From: Sediminibacterium sp.
GTDB lineage: Bacteria; Bacteroidota; Bacteroidia; Chitinophagales; Chitinophagaceae
Direction of reading: 5' to 3'
Length of the DNA: 6,997 bases
Assembly: GCA_030832695.1 (NCBI GenBank)
Contig: JAURIP010000082.1
Span: 1-6,997, forward strand
The notes beneath the pieces are model-generated. The model was not told the origin of the DNA. It ran no database searches and was given only the letters and a program-made list of their open reading frames with translations. Shown here piece by piece: positions 1 through 6,775 of this stretch; within the stretch, counting starts at the first letter, position 1; each line of letters starts with the position of its first letter. A program made the translations under genes and the position numbers.

Positions 1-1416
1 GATGGCGCTTATCGAGGTGCAAAAGATATTCCACTAAAATCAGTTATTGATGACGCTTTGATTGGCAATAAAACAATAAAGCGCGTTATTGTATGCACAC
101 GTACCCGAACTGCAGTATCCATGTTAAAGGGTCGTGATATTTGGTGGGAGGATGAGATTAAAAAAGTTGAGTCACAAGGCATCACCGATATCGCCGCTGC
201 CGAAATGGATGCAGAAGATCCTTTGTTTATTTTATATACTTCCGGTTCTACTGGAAAACCAAAAGGCGTTGTTCATAGTGTTGCTGGATATATGGTGTAT
301 ACCAACTATACTTTTGTAAATGTTTTTCAATACCAACCTAATGATATCTTTTTTTGTACCGCAGATATTGGATGGATTACAGGACATAGCTATATTGTAT
401 ATGCACCATTGAGTGCAGGGGGTACTTCCTTAATGTTTGAAGGCATTCCTACTTTCCCAGATGCTGGTAGGTTCTGGGACATCATTGATAAGTTCAAAGT
501 AAATATTTTATATACTGCGCCTACTGCAATTCGTTCCTTAATGGGATTTGGATTAGGTCCAGTGCAAGGACATGATTTAAGTAGCTTGAAAGTACTTGGC
601 ACCGTTGGCGAACCCATCAACGAGGAAGCATGGCATTGGTATGATGAACATATCGGAAAGAAAAAATGTCCCATTGTTGATACTTGGTGGCAAACAGAAA
701 CAGGCGGTATTATGATTTCCAATATGGCAGGCATTACCCCGGGAAAACCAGGCTGGGCAACCTATCCAATGCCAGGGGTAAAAACAATTTTAGTGGATGA
801 TAAAGGAACGGAAGTTACTTCGATGGAAGATGGATTGTACCGTGGTAATTTATGTATCACACAACCATGGCCTGCTACTTTGAGAACCACTTATGGTGAT
901 CATGAAAGATGCAGAACGAATTATTTTGCTACTTATGAAAATTTATATTTCACCGGAGACGGCGCATTAAAAAACGAACAAGGTCAAATTAGAATCACAG
1001 GTCGCGTGGATGATGTACTCAATGTAAGTGGTCACAGAATTGGTACTGCCGAAGTGGAGAATGCAATTAATATGCACGCCGGTGTTGTTGAAAGCGCTGT
1101 GGTGGGTTACCCGCATGATATTAAAGGGCAGGGAATTTACGCTTACGTCATTTATACAGGATCACATGGACAAGACACCCATGGCACAGCCGATATAATT
1201 CGCAAGGATATTTTGCAAACAGTGACCAGGATTATTGGACCTATTGCAAAGCCTGATAAAATTCAATTTGTTTCAGGCTTGCCTAAAACACGTTCCGGAA
1301 AAATTATGCGTCGCATACTTCGCAAAATTGCCGAAGGTGAATTGAAAAGTTTAGGAGACACTTCAACACTTTTAGATCCTGCAGTGGTGGATGAAATTGT
1401 AAAAGGGGTGCTATAA
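1..1416 (+). CDS. acs: Acetyl-CoA synthetase (acetate--CoA ligase, AMP-forming), 5'-truncated by window edge
   Basis: Activates acetate with ATP to acetyl-AMP, then forms acetyl-CoA; a cytoplasmic enzyme of acetate assimilation. The reading frame is open from base 1, so this is a partial gene: 471 residues are visible and roughly 175 N-terminal residues are missing, judging by the ~650-residue family. The TTG at base 58 is internal, not a start. Seen motifs (numbered from base 1): the ANL-superfamily P-loop TSGSTGKPKG at 80-89, DTWWQTETGG at 227-236, YFTGDG at 316-321, the hinge-region GRVDD at 334-338, LNVSGHR just after it, and the C-terminal SGK motif with the catalytic lysine at 434 (codon 1300-1302). 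In family members this lysine is controlled by reversible acetylation; whether that occurs here is inference. The tryptophan-rich WWQTETGG segment favours acetate over larger acyl substrates; a propionyl-CoA synthetase is the main alternative. No frameshift is seen and no terminator directly follows the stop. Confidence 0.95.
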   Translation, partial: DGAYRGAKDIPLKSVIDDALIGNKTIKRVIVCTRTRTAVSMLKGRDIWWEDEIKKVESQGITDIAAAEMDAEDPLFILYTSGSTGKPKGVVHSVAGYMVYTNYTFVNVFQYQPNDIFFCTADIGWITGHSYIVYAPLSAGGTSLMFEGIPTFPDAGRFWDIIDKFKVNILYTAPTAIRSLMGFGLGPVQGHDLSSLKVLGTVGEPINEEAWHWYDEHIGKKKCPIVDTWWQTETGGIMISNMAGITPGKPGWATYPMPGVKTILVDDKGTEVTSMEDGLYRGNLCITQPWPATLRTTYGDHERCRTNYFATYENLYFTGDGALKNEQGQIRITGRVDDVLNVSGHRIGTAEVENAINMHAGVVESAVVGYPHDIKGQGIYAYVIYTGSHGQDTHGTADIIRKDILQTVTRIIGPIAKPDKIQFVSGLPKTRSGKIMRRILRKIAEGELKSLGDTSTLLDPAVVDEIVKGVL

Positions 1417-1466
1417 TTCAATGCTTCACTTTTGTTTGATTGATCTATTTATTTAAAAACCAATTA

Positions 1467-1644
1467 GGGTTGGGATAAAAATTTTATCTCTTCTCAGCTC
1501 GCCATGACGCTAAAAAATAATAAAATCAAACTAAAACTTAGAACTCGCACTTCGTGCTCAAACAGCTAAGTTTTGCACGTTCGATTTTACAATTTTTATT
1601 AACGCTATGGCTCAATGTTCAGATCTAAAACATTTATTCCACCC
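1467..1644. repeat. Imperfect palindrome I of a composite inverted-repeat element
   Basis: The two halves are diverged inverted copies centred near 1553. The outer ends pair as GGGTTGGGATAAA (1467-1479) with the complement of TTTATTCCACCC (1633-1644). Further in, the segment GCCATGACGCTAAA (1501-1514) resembles the complement of the ACGCTATGGC segment at 1602-1611. Near the centre is a perfect 9-base inverted pair, AAAACTTAG (1533-1541) and CTAAGTTTT (1566-1574), enclosing a small hairpin GCAC-TTC-GTGC (1547-1557). Arm similarity is moderate, so this reads as an old or degraded copy. Its function is unknown. Confidence 0.6.
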
Positions 1645-1825
1645 AAATTTTGATGAGCAATATTCTACTCGCGAACATTTGTGAATAGCGTAAAGAAAAC
1701 AAGATTATACATCGTAAAAAAATTGTGTGTTTGAGCGAAGCGAGTTCGCAATTTTTAGATGAATAATGTTGTTTTTAGCGTCATTCACAGCGGAGAGCGA
1801 TAGGATGTTGCTCATCAAAATGGGT
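1641..1825. repeat. Imperfect palindrome II of the composite inverted-repeat element
   Basis: Arm 1641-1727 aligns with the reverse complement of 1747-1825 over nearly its whole length, with about four fifths of ungapped positions matching by eye. The best block is a perfect 14-base inverted pair, ATTTTGATGAGCAA (1647-1660) and TTGCTCATCAAAAT (1808-1821). The central 19 bases (1728-1746) carry GAGCGAAGCGAG, a block related to the centre of palindrome I (CTCGCACTTCGTGCTC). Arms of palindrome I and II also match each other: ATGACGCTAAAAA at 1504-1516 recurs inverted and exact at 1772-1784. No transposase is present. It could be a MITE-like or dispersed intergenic repeat; this is inference. Confidence 0.7.
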
Positions 1826-1830
1826 TACAC

Positions 1831-1864
1831 AAAAAAGCCGGCCCGACGAATCGGAACGGCTTTT
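1831..1864 (-). terminator. Rho-independent terminator of the peptide transporter, possibly bidirectional
   Basis: An 8-base perfect stem, AAAAGCCG (1833-1840) with CGGCTTTT (1857-1864), continues after a small internal mismatch into CCGA / TCGG closed by a CGAA tetraloop (1847-1850). On the minus strand the hairpin ends in a run of six T (1836-1831), about 21 bases after the transporter stop codon, as expected for an intrinsic terminator. On the plus strand it is followed by TTTT, so it may also stop transcripts coming from acs more than 400 bases upstream. Confidence 0.85.
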
Positions 1865-1885
1865 AAAAGTAGTTATAGGAAGCAG

Positions 1886-3382
1886 CTATTGCTCCATTAA
1901 GTTTTTTAGCTTTTTTGACAGGAAGAATAATATGATGGAAGCAACGCCGGCCATACCAACAAAAAACATAAAAAATTCGTGCAGATTGGTGATTTGATAG
2001 CCAATAAAGGAAGTTATTTTTCCATTTTCAGGATACAATGCACTAAATACACCTGCTAATTTATTCGCGAAGGCATTCGCTGTAAACCATACTGCCATTA
2101 ATAAAGAGCCAAACTTCAAGGGCGCTAATTTATTCACTAAGGACAAGCCAATGGGCGATAAACAAAGTTCCCCAAAAGTGTGTAGCATATACATACCTAT
2201 TAACCATATCATACTTACTTTGATACCGGTACCCACGCCATTTACACCAGTGGCAATCCAAAAATAACCTAATGCCAATAACATTAAACCTGCTGCCATT
2301 TTATAAGGTGAAGCAGGTTCATACTTTCCTAGTTTCACCCATAACCAAGCAAACACAGGGGCAAAACTGACTACGAAAATAGAGTTCAATGATTGAAAGA
2401 AACTGGAAGGAACAGTAAAGAAACCTAAATCACGATTGGTTTGCTCTTCTGCAAAAAAAGTTAAACTAGCACCTGCTTGTTCAAATGCACTCCAAAAGAA
2501 AATAACAAAAAAGGAAACCACAAAAATGACCGACACTTTTTGTTTTTCGATACCACTTAAAGTTTTATCTGAAAAAACAATAAACGCAATTAAACTAATA
2601 CAGCCCAACAACAAGTAAAATAAATAACTCACTACTTTAACATCTATATATACAAGGGTAATAGTCACCAATGATAACAAAAATAAAAAACCCACCATCA
2701 CTGGAATTTTTTGAAACCATTTTGGTGCATCAGCTGGCGCTTCGCCAAGCGCATTGCCCTCTGGATCTTTTAAATATTTTTTTTGAAATAATAATTGGGT
2801 AATAACACTAATTAACATGGCTACACCGCCTGCAAAAAACGCCCATTTAAAATCAGCCGGATTTCCAGTATCTCCAAAAAAACCACAAACAAATGGACCC
2901 AATGCGCCACCGGTATTAATCCCCATATAAAATATAGTATAAGCGGAATCTATTCTTTTATCTCCTTTCGGATACAATTGACCTACCAAACTTGAGATAT
3001 TTGGTTTAAAAAAACCATTACCTGCAATCATACAACCCAAGCCTGAGTAAAACAAGATGGCTGATAAATCTGCATTTTGATAAAAAGTACCGCAACCAAA
3101 AAGTATAAATTCTCCAATAGCCATCACCAAGCCGCCTGCAATGATGGAACGGTTATTCCCCCAATATCTATCAGCGATATACCCCCCTAACAATGGCGTT
3201 AGATAAACCAAGCCCGTATAGCTACCATACACTTGGGAGGCAAATACTTTGTCAAAAAGCAATGCCTTGGTTAAAAACAAAACCAAAATAGCACGCATGC
3301 CATAGTAGTTAAATCGTTCCCACATTTCAGTAGCGAACAATACGTACAAGCCTTTTGGATGTTTAAGCGAAGCTGTTGACAT
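1886..3382 (-). CDS. POT/PTR2-family proton-dependent oligopeptide transporter (MFS)
   Basis: An inner-membrane carrier expected to import di- and tripeptides with protons. With the ATG at 3382 the product is 498 residues, within the usual 450-520 range of bacterial family members. Seen motifs: the proton-coupling ExxERFxYYG at 19-28, a PTR2-type GGYIADRYWG segment at 66-75, GNGFFKPNISS at 121-131, FYMGINTGG at 151-159, an FW..FEQAG helix near 296-304, and GELCLSPIGL at 404-413 in the C-terminal bundle. Hydrophobic helices run throughout, consistent with the 14-helix bacterial type. The frame extends nine codons upstream to a TTG at 3409, but ATG places the protein start close to the conserved region as in relatives; neither has a clear ribosome binding site. 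The gene is monocistronic, divergent from purD across 80 bases, and ends at a hairpin terminator. The exact substrate (peptide versus nitrate or other) cannot be told, but ExxERF favours peptides. Confidence 0.93.
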   Translation of the reverse strand: MSTASLKHPKGLYVLFATEMWERFNYYGMRAILVLFLTKALLFDKVFASQVYGSYTGLVYLTPLLGGYIADRYWGNNRSIIAGGLVMAIGEFILFGCGTFYQNADLSAILFYSGLGCMIAGNGFFKPNISSLVGQLYPKGDKRIDSAYTIFYMGINTGGALGPFVCGFFGDTGNPADFKWAFFAGGVAMLISVITQLLFQKKYLKDPEGNALGEAPADAPKWFQKIPVMVGFLFLLSLVTITLVYIDVKVVSYLFYLLLGCISLIAFIVFSDKTLSGIEKQKVSVIFVVSFFVIFFWSAFEQAGASLTFFAEEQTNRDLGFFTVPSSFFQSLNSIFVVSFAPVFAWLWVKLGKYEPASPYKMAAGLMLLALGYFWIATGVNGVGTGIKVSMIWLIGMYMLHTFGELCLSPIGLSLVNKLAPLKFGSLLMAVWFTANAFANKLAGVFSALYPENGKITSFIGYQITNLHEFFMFFVGMAGVASIILFFLSKKLKNLMEQ

Positions 3383-3435
3383 AAGCAGTTTTTTATTTAA
3401 TTGCCTCAAATTAATAAAATACCTTCAATAAATTT

Positions 3436-3443
3436 TACTTTCG
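3436..3443 (+). promoter_or_regulatory. Possible Bacteroidota-type -7 element for purD
   Basis: TACTTTCG differs at one position from the Bacteroidota -7 consensus TAnnTTTG and lies 19 bases before the purD ATG. That would leave a short leader of about 13-15 bases. No matching TTG or TTTG is found 19-21 bases upstream, so the assignment rests on one box only and is tentative. Confidence 0.3.
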
Positions 3444-3462
3444 TGGTGCAATCAAACGAATT

Positions 3463-4746
3463 ATGAATATATTATTAATAGGCGCAGGTGGAAGAGAGCA
3501 TGCTTTGGCTTGGAAAATCGCAAATAGTCACCAATGTGACCAACTATTCATCGCCCCCGGAAACCCAGGTACTGCCTTATTTGGCACCAATTTGCCTATT
3601 AAAGTGGATGATTTTGATGCATTAAAAACAGCAGCACTCTCCAATAATATTGAAATGATTATCGTGGGTCCAGAAGACCCCTTGGTGAAAGGGATTTATG
3701 ATTTTTTTGCAGATGATGCTGCCACCCAACATATTAATGTCATTGGGCCAAGTGCAAAAGCGGCTAAATTGGAAGGAAGCAAAGCTTTTAGTAAGCACTT
3801 CATGCAAAGGCACCAAATTCCTACAGCAGGTTATGCTGAATTCACAGTTGAAAACTACGAGCAAGGTAAGGAATACATTGCCAAGCATACTTTACCAATT
3901 GTGCTAAAAGCAGATGGATTGGCTGCTGGAAAGGGCGTCATTATTGCGTTTACACACAAAGAAGCCATGGATAGCTTTGAGGAAATGATCCTCAACAAAC
4001 AATTTGGGGATGCCAGCTCAAAAGTAGTGATTGAAGAATTTTTAACTGGAATTGAAGTGAGTGTTTTTGCACTAACGGATGGGATAAATTACAAAATTAT
4101 AGGGCATGCTAAAGACTACAAACGAATAGGTGAAGGGGATACAGGACTTAATACAGGCGGAATGGGTTGCGTAACCCCAGTCCCATTTATGGATGATACC
4201 TTCATGCAAAAAGTGGAGGATCGAATTGTAAAACCCACCATTCATGGAATTCATCAAGAAGGTATGACCTATAAGGGTTTCGTTTTCTTTGGTCTGATGA
4301 ATCAAGGAGGTGAGCCCTATGTTATAGAATATAATTGCCGATTAGGGGACCCTGAAACGGAAGTAATTCTACCCCGATTACAAACCGATTTAGTGAGCTT
4401 ATTAGCAGCTGCGGACAATGGTACTTTAGAAGATGTCAATATTGAATATCATAATGCGAGTTTTGCAACCGTTATGGCAGTAAGTGGGGGTTATCCTGGT
4501 GCTTACAAAAATAATTTTGTCATTACGGGTATTGAACAAGCAAAATTGTTACCCGATATCCATGTATTTCAAGCTGGCACTAGCTTTCACGAAAATGCGG
4601 TAGTGACAAGTGGTGGTCGCGTTTTAACAGTTACTGCAAAAGGAATAAACTTACAAGACGCTGTTTCAAAAGCAAAAATTGGTTTGTCAAAGATTCATTT
4701 TGACGGCATGTATTTCAGGAAAGATATTGGGTATGAATTTCCATAA
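3463..4746 (+). CDS. purD: Phosphoribosylamine--glycine ligase (GAR synthetase)
   Basis: Cytoplasmic enzyme of de novo purine synthesis: joins 5-phosphoribosylamine and glycine using ATP to make glycinamide ribonucleotide. At 427 residues it has the full length of monofunctional bacterial PurD. Domains in order: the N-terminal domain opens with GAGGREHAL at 7-15, followed by APGNPGTA at 31-38 and VGPEDPL at 68-74. The ATP-grasp region begins around 100 and includes LKADGLAAGKGV at 148-159, EEFLTGIEVS at 191-200 and HAKDYKRIGEGDTGLNTGG at 215-233. The family signature NCRLGDPETE lies at 291-300, and the C-terminal GARS domain covers about 330-420. The ATG start puts the nucleotide-fold strand at residues 2-7, as in relatives; no Shine-Dalgarno site is seen. 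No other pur gene is adjacent. It is divergent from the transporter and separated from mreB by a terminator, so it is probably transcribed alone. Confidence 0.97.
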   Translation: MNILLIGAGGREHALAWKIANSHQCDQLFIAPGNPGTALFGTNLPIKVDDFDALKTAALSNNIEMIIVGPEDPLVKGIYDFFADDAATQHINVIGPSAKAAKLEGSKAFSKHFMQRHQIPTAGYAEFTVENYEQGKEYIAKHTLPIVLKADGLAAGKGVIIAFTHKEAMDSFEEMILNKQFGDASSKVVIEEFLTGIEVSVFALTDGINYKIIGHAKDYKRIGEGDTGLNTGGMGCVTPVPFMDDTFMQKVEDRIVKPTIHGIHQEGMTYKGFVFFGLMNQGGEPYVIEYNCRLGDPETEVILPRLQTDLVSLLAAADNGTLEDVNIEYHNASFATVMAVSGGYPGAYKNNFVITGIEQAKLLPDIHVFQAGTSFHENAVVTSGGRVLTVTAKGINLQDAVSKAKIGLSKIHFDGMYFRKDIGYEFP

Positions 4747-4770
4747 ATTTTTACATGGAAATTCTTTTTT
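4735..4770 (+). terminator. Rho-independent terminator overlapping the end of purD
   Basis: A perfect 10-base inverted pair, GAATTTCCAT (4735-4744) and ATGGAAATTC (4755-4764), with a 10-base loop, is followed directly by six T (4765-4770). The left arm is made of the last two and a half sense codons of purD plus the first base of its TAA stop. The stem has only three G/C pairs, so it may be a modest terminator. It separates purD from the mre genes. Confidence 0.75.
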
Positions 4771-4788
4771 GATTCATTTGTAAAAAGC

Positions 4789-4819
4789 TTTGTATTTCGG
4801 TAATTTTAGTTGAATTTTG
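4789..4819 (+). promoter_or_regulatory. Putative Bacteroidota sigma-A promoter for mreBCD
   Basis: TTTG at 4789-4792 is followed after exactly 19 bases by GAATTTTG at 4812-4819. This matches the described Bacteroidota pattern TTTG-N19-TAnnTTTG at every fixed position except one (G for T at the first base of the -7 box). It lies just after the purD terminator and would give a leader of roughly 30 bases before the mreB ATG. Confidence 0.5.
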
Positions 4820-4856
4820 CTACATTCACATAGTATTATTCAAATAACGATTTACA

Positions 4857-5882
4857 ATGGGCATATTTAACTTTTTTACTCAGGAAATAGCAATGGACTT
4901 AGGTACTGCTAACACCCTTATCATTCACAATGATGAAGTTGTCGTGAATGAACCATCAATTATTGCTTTGAACCGAAATAATATGAAGGAAGTTTTGGGC
5001 GTAGGTAAAAAAGCATTACTGATGCATGAAAAAACGCATGAAAGTATAAAAACAATTCGTCCATTAAAAGATGGCGTAATTGCCGACTTCAACGCTGCTG
5101 AATTAATGATTCGCGAGTTGATGAAAATGATTTATCCAAAGAAGCCTTTGTTTCCTCCAAGTTGGAGAATGGTTATTTGTATTCCATCTTCCATTACCGA
5201 GGTTGAAAAAAGAGCGGTGCGTGATAGTGCAGAACAAGCAGGTGCGAAGGAAGTTTATATGATTCACGAACCGATGGCTGCAGCTTTAGGAATTGGTATT
5301 GATGTGGAAGAACCTGTTGGAAATATGATTATTGATATTGGAGGTGGTACTACTGGGATTACAGTTATTGCATTAGCAGGAATAGTTTGTGATCAAAGTA
5401 TTCGTATTGGAGGTGATGAATTTACTGCAGATATTATGGAAGCATTAAGAAGATACCATAGTTTATTAATTGGCGAGCGTACTGCAGAACAAATTAAAAT
5501 TCATGTAGGTGCTGCATTAAAAGATTTAGATAATCCGCCAGATGATATGCCTGTAAATGGACGTGATTTAGTAACAGGTATTCCAAAGCAAATTATGGTA
5601 AGCTACCAAGAAGTTGCGGAAGCTTTAGATAAAAGTATTTTCAAAATAGAAGAAGCAATTTTGAAGGCATTGGAAACAACACCTCCTGAATTAGCTGCAG
5701 ATATTTATCGTCGCGGTTTGTATTTAACTGGCGGTGGTGCATTATTACGTGGTTTGGATAAACGTTTGAGTTCAAAAATTAAATTACCTGTACACATTGC
5801 GGAAGATCCACTTAAAAGTGTGGTGCGTGGAACAGGTATTGCTTTGAAGAACTACCAACGATTCCCCTTCATCATGAGATAA
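4857..5882 (+). CDS. mreB: Rod shape-determining protein MreB (bacterial actin)
   Basis: ATP-binding actin homologue that forms membrane-associated filaments and orients the elongasome during lateral wall growth. The 341-residue length is typical. Seen motifs: MGIFNFF at the N-terminus, a hydrophobic stretch that may help membrane contact; phosphate-1 loop DLGTANT at 14-20; NEPSIIA at 31-37; the connect region IPSSITEVEKRA at 109-120; HEPMAAALG at 137-145, whose glutamate 138 corresponds to the ATPase glutamate of the family; phosphate-2 loop DIGGGTT at 160-166; GERTAEQIK at 206-214; and the adenosine motif LTGGGALLRGL at 290-300. All nucleotide-binding parts are intact. It is the first gene of an mreB-mreC-mreD run, 38 bases before mreC, with its own probable promoter after the purD terminator. 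There is no evident Shine-Dalgarno site before the ATG. DnaK-like or FtsA-like proteins are excluded by length and motifs. Confidence 0.97.
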   Translation: MGIFNFFTQEIAMDLGTANTLIIHNDEVVVNEPSIIALNRNNMKEVLGVGKKALLMHEKTHESIKTIRPLKDGVIADFNAAELMIRELMKMIYPKKPLFPPSWRMVICIPSSITEVEKRAVRDSAEQAGAKEVYMIHEPMAAALGIGIDVEEPVGNMIIDIGGGTTGITVIALAGIVCDQSIRIGGDEFTADIMEALRRYHSLLIGERTAEQIKIHVGAALKDLDNPPDDMPVNGRDLVTGIPKQIMVSYQEVAEALDKSIFKIEEAILKALETTPPELAADIYRRGLYLTGGGALLRGLDKRLSSKIKLPVHIAEDPLKSVVRGTGIALKNYQRFPFIMR

Positions 5883-5906
5883 AAGATTTATTTAATCAAC
5901 TTTTAT

Positions 5907-5911
5907 AAAGG
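5907..5911 (+). promoter_or_regulatory. Possible ribosome binding site of mreC
   Basis: AAAGG ends nine bases before the TTG at 5921 and follows an in-frame TAA at 5906-5908, which rules out any start further upstream. Together these support the TTG as the mreC start. Shine-Dalgarno use is weak in Bacteroidota, so the match may be fortuitous. Confidence 0.35.
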
Positions 5912-5920
5912 CGATCACCA

Positions 5921-6775
5921 TTGAAGAATATCATTGGGTTCATAAGACAAAACTTTACTTTCTTTATTTTTTTGATACTACAAATTGTGTCATTAGTGAC
6001 CTTGTCGTCCTATAGCAAATCACACCAAACATTTTTTGGTGGCATGACCAATCAATTGATCGGCGACATCAATACCAGATATAATAATTGGTCCTATTTT
6101 TTCAGCTTAAAAAAAACGAACGCATTATTGACTGCTGAAAATGTAGCGCTTCGTAATCAATTAGCGCAAAACTTTGTCCCATTAGATACAACAAAAAAAT
6201 TGGGCACGCTGATCTTGCGTAAGGATAGTCTTGAAAAAACAAGAAAGTTTTATTACTACCCAGCAAAAGTGGTAGGCAATACATTTACACTTCAAAAAAA
6301 TTATATTACTATTGAACGTGGCGCATTGCAAGGTGTAAAAAAAGATATGGCTGCCATTAGCCCCGACGGAAGTATTGTGGGTATTGTGATTGAAGTGAAT
6401 GATAATTACAGCAAGATTATGAGTTTGCTTCATCGCAACAGCAAGGTGAGTGCTATGTTAAAACGGGATAAGGTGGCAGGCACGGTTGAATGGGATGGAA
6501 GTAACCCAGATATTTTAATTTTAAAAAATATTTCAAAAAGTGCAGCGCCTAAAATAGGAGATTCTGTTTTAACCAGCCCCTATTCAGCAAGCTTCCCTGC
6601 ACAATTAATGCTTGGAAGGGTTACGAAAGTGGTGGTTGATCCAGCAAGTAATTTTTTGACCCTTGAATTAAAATCTGCTACTAACTTTTACAATTTAGAA
6701 TTTATATACCTGGTTGAAAATAAAAGAATGAATGAGCAATTAAATTTGGAAACAAATAAAATGCCCAATGAATAG
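5921..6775 (+). CDS. mreC: Rod shape-determining protein MreC
   Basis: Bitopic membrane protein whose periplasmic part links MreB/MreD to the wall synthases of the elongasome. The 284-residue product has the family layout: a short cytoplasmic N-terminus, one membrane helix at about 12-31, a probable coiled coil at about 57-83 (hydrophobic and charged residues alternating, LLTAENVALRNQL), then the beta-rich MreC domain at about 115-268. That domain includes AKVVGN at 115-120, ITIERGALQGV at 129-139 and SPDGSIVGIV at 147-156. The start is TTG: an in-frame stop lies just upstream, and the first in-frame ATG (6044, residue 42) would delete the membrane anchor. It sits between mreB and mreD and overlaps mreD by eight bases, so the three are surely co-transcribed. 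Sequence similarity in this family is low; the call rests on architecture plus neighbours. Confidence 0.93.
   Translation: MKNIIGFIRQNFTFFIFLILQIVSLVTLSSYSKSHQTFFGGMTNQLIGDINTRYNNWSYFFSLKKTNALLTAENVALRNQLAQNFVPLDTTKKLGTLILRKDSLEKTRKFYYYPAKVVGNTFTLQKNYITIERGALQGVKKDMAAISPDGSIVGIVIEVNDNYSKIMSLLHRNSKVSAMLKRDKVAGTVEWDGSNPDILILKNISKSAAPKIGDSVLTSPYSASFPAQLMLGRVTKVVVDPASNFLTLELKSATNFYNLEFIYLVENKRMNEQLNLETNKMPNE

Larger units (their letters stand above)
1417..1885. other. Gene-free intergenic region between acs and the peptide transporter
   Basis: The genes on either side point towards each other, so this is the shared 3' region of acs and the transporter. I see no credible coding sequence. It is AT-rich and contains a composite palindromic repeat (1467-1825) followed by a hairpin terminator (1831-1864). 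The first ~50 bases after acs hold no recognisable hairpin terminator. A short near-palindrome at 1474-1488 (GATAAAA-A-TTTTATC) lies inside the first repeat arm and has too little loop to be a terminator. Confidence 0.8.

Noticed and set aside
58..60. TTG at base 58 as the start of the acs gene
   Set aside because: The frame is open upstream to base 1 and encodes family-like sequence (YRGAKDIPLK), so the true start is outside the window.
390..734. 114-codon minus-strand frame within acs
   Set aside because: It lies entirely inside the well-supported acs coding sequence and shows no family motifs; it is a shadow frame.
1607..1684. 25-codon ATG-started frame inside the repeat element
   Set aside because: No ribosome binding site, no recognisable domain, and it straddles both palindromes, so its open state is best explained by chance. 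It would deserve another look only if other copies of the repeat keep it open.
1641..1825. Possible CRISPR or tRNA-like structure in the gene-free region
   Set aside because: Repeats are inverted and few rather than direct and evenly spaced, and no cloverleaf with a T-arm (GGTTCGAATCC-like) is present.
2436..2618. 60-codon plus-strand frame inside the transporter gene
   Set aside because: Antisense to conserved transporter helices, Lys/Thr-rich from A-rich DNA, and without any family feature.
3622..3907. Overlapping frames on both strands within purD (88 codons minus, 69 codons plus)
   Set aside because: Both overlap the ATP-grasp coding region of purD and have no independent support.
6102..6433. 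Two minus-strand frames antisense to mreC
   Set aside because: They are Phe/Cys/His-rich shadows of the mreC coding strand with no motif or start-site support.
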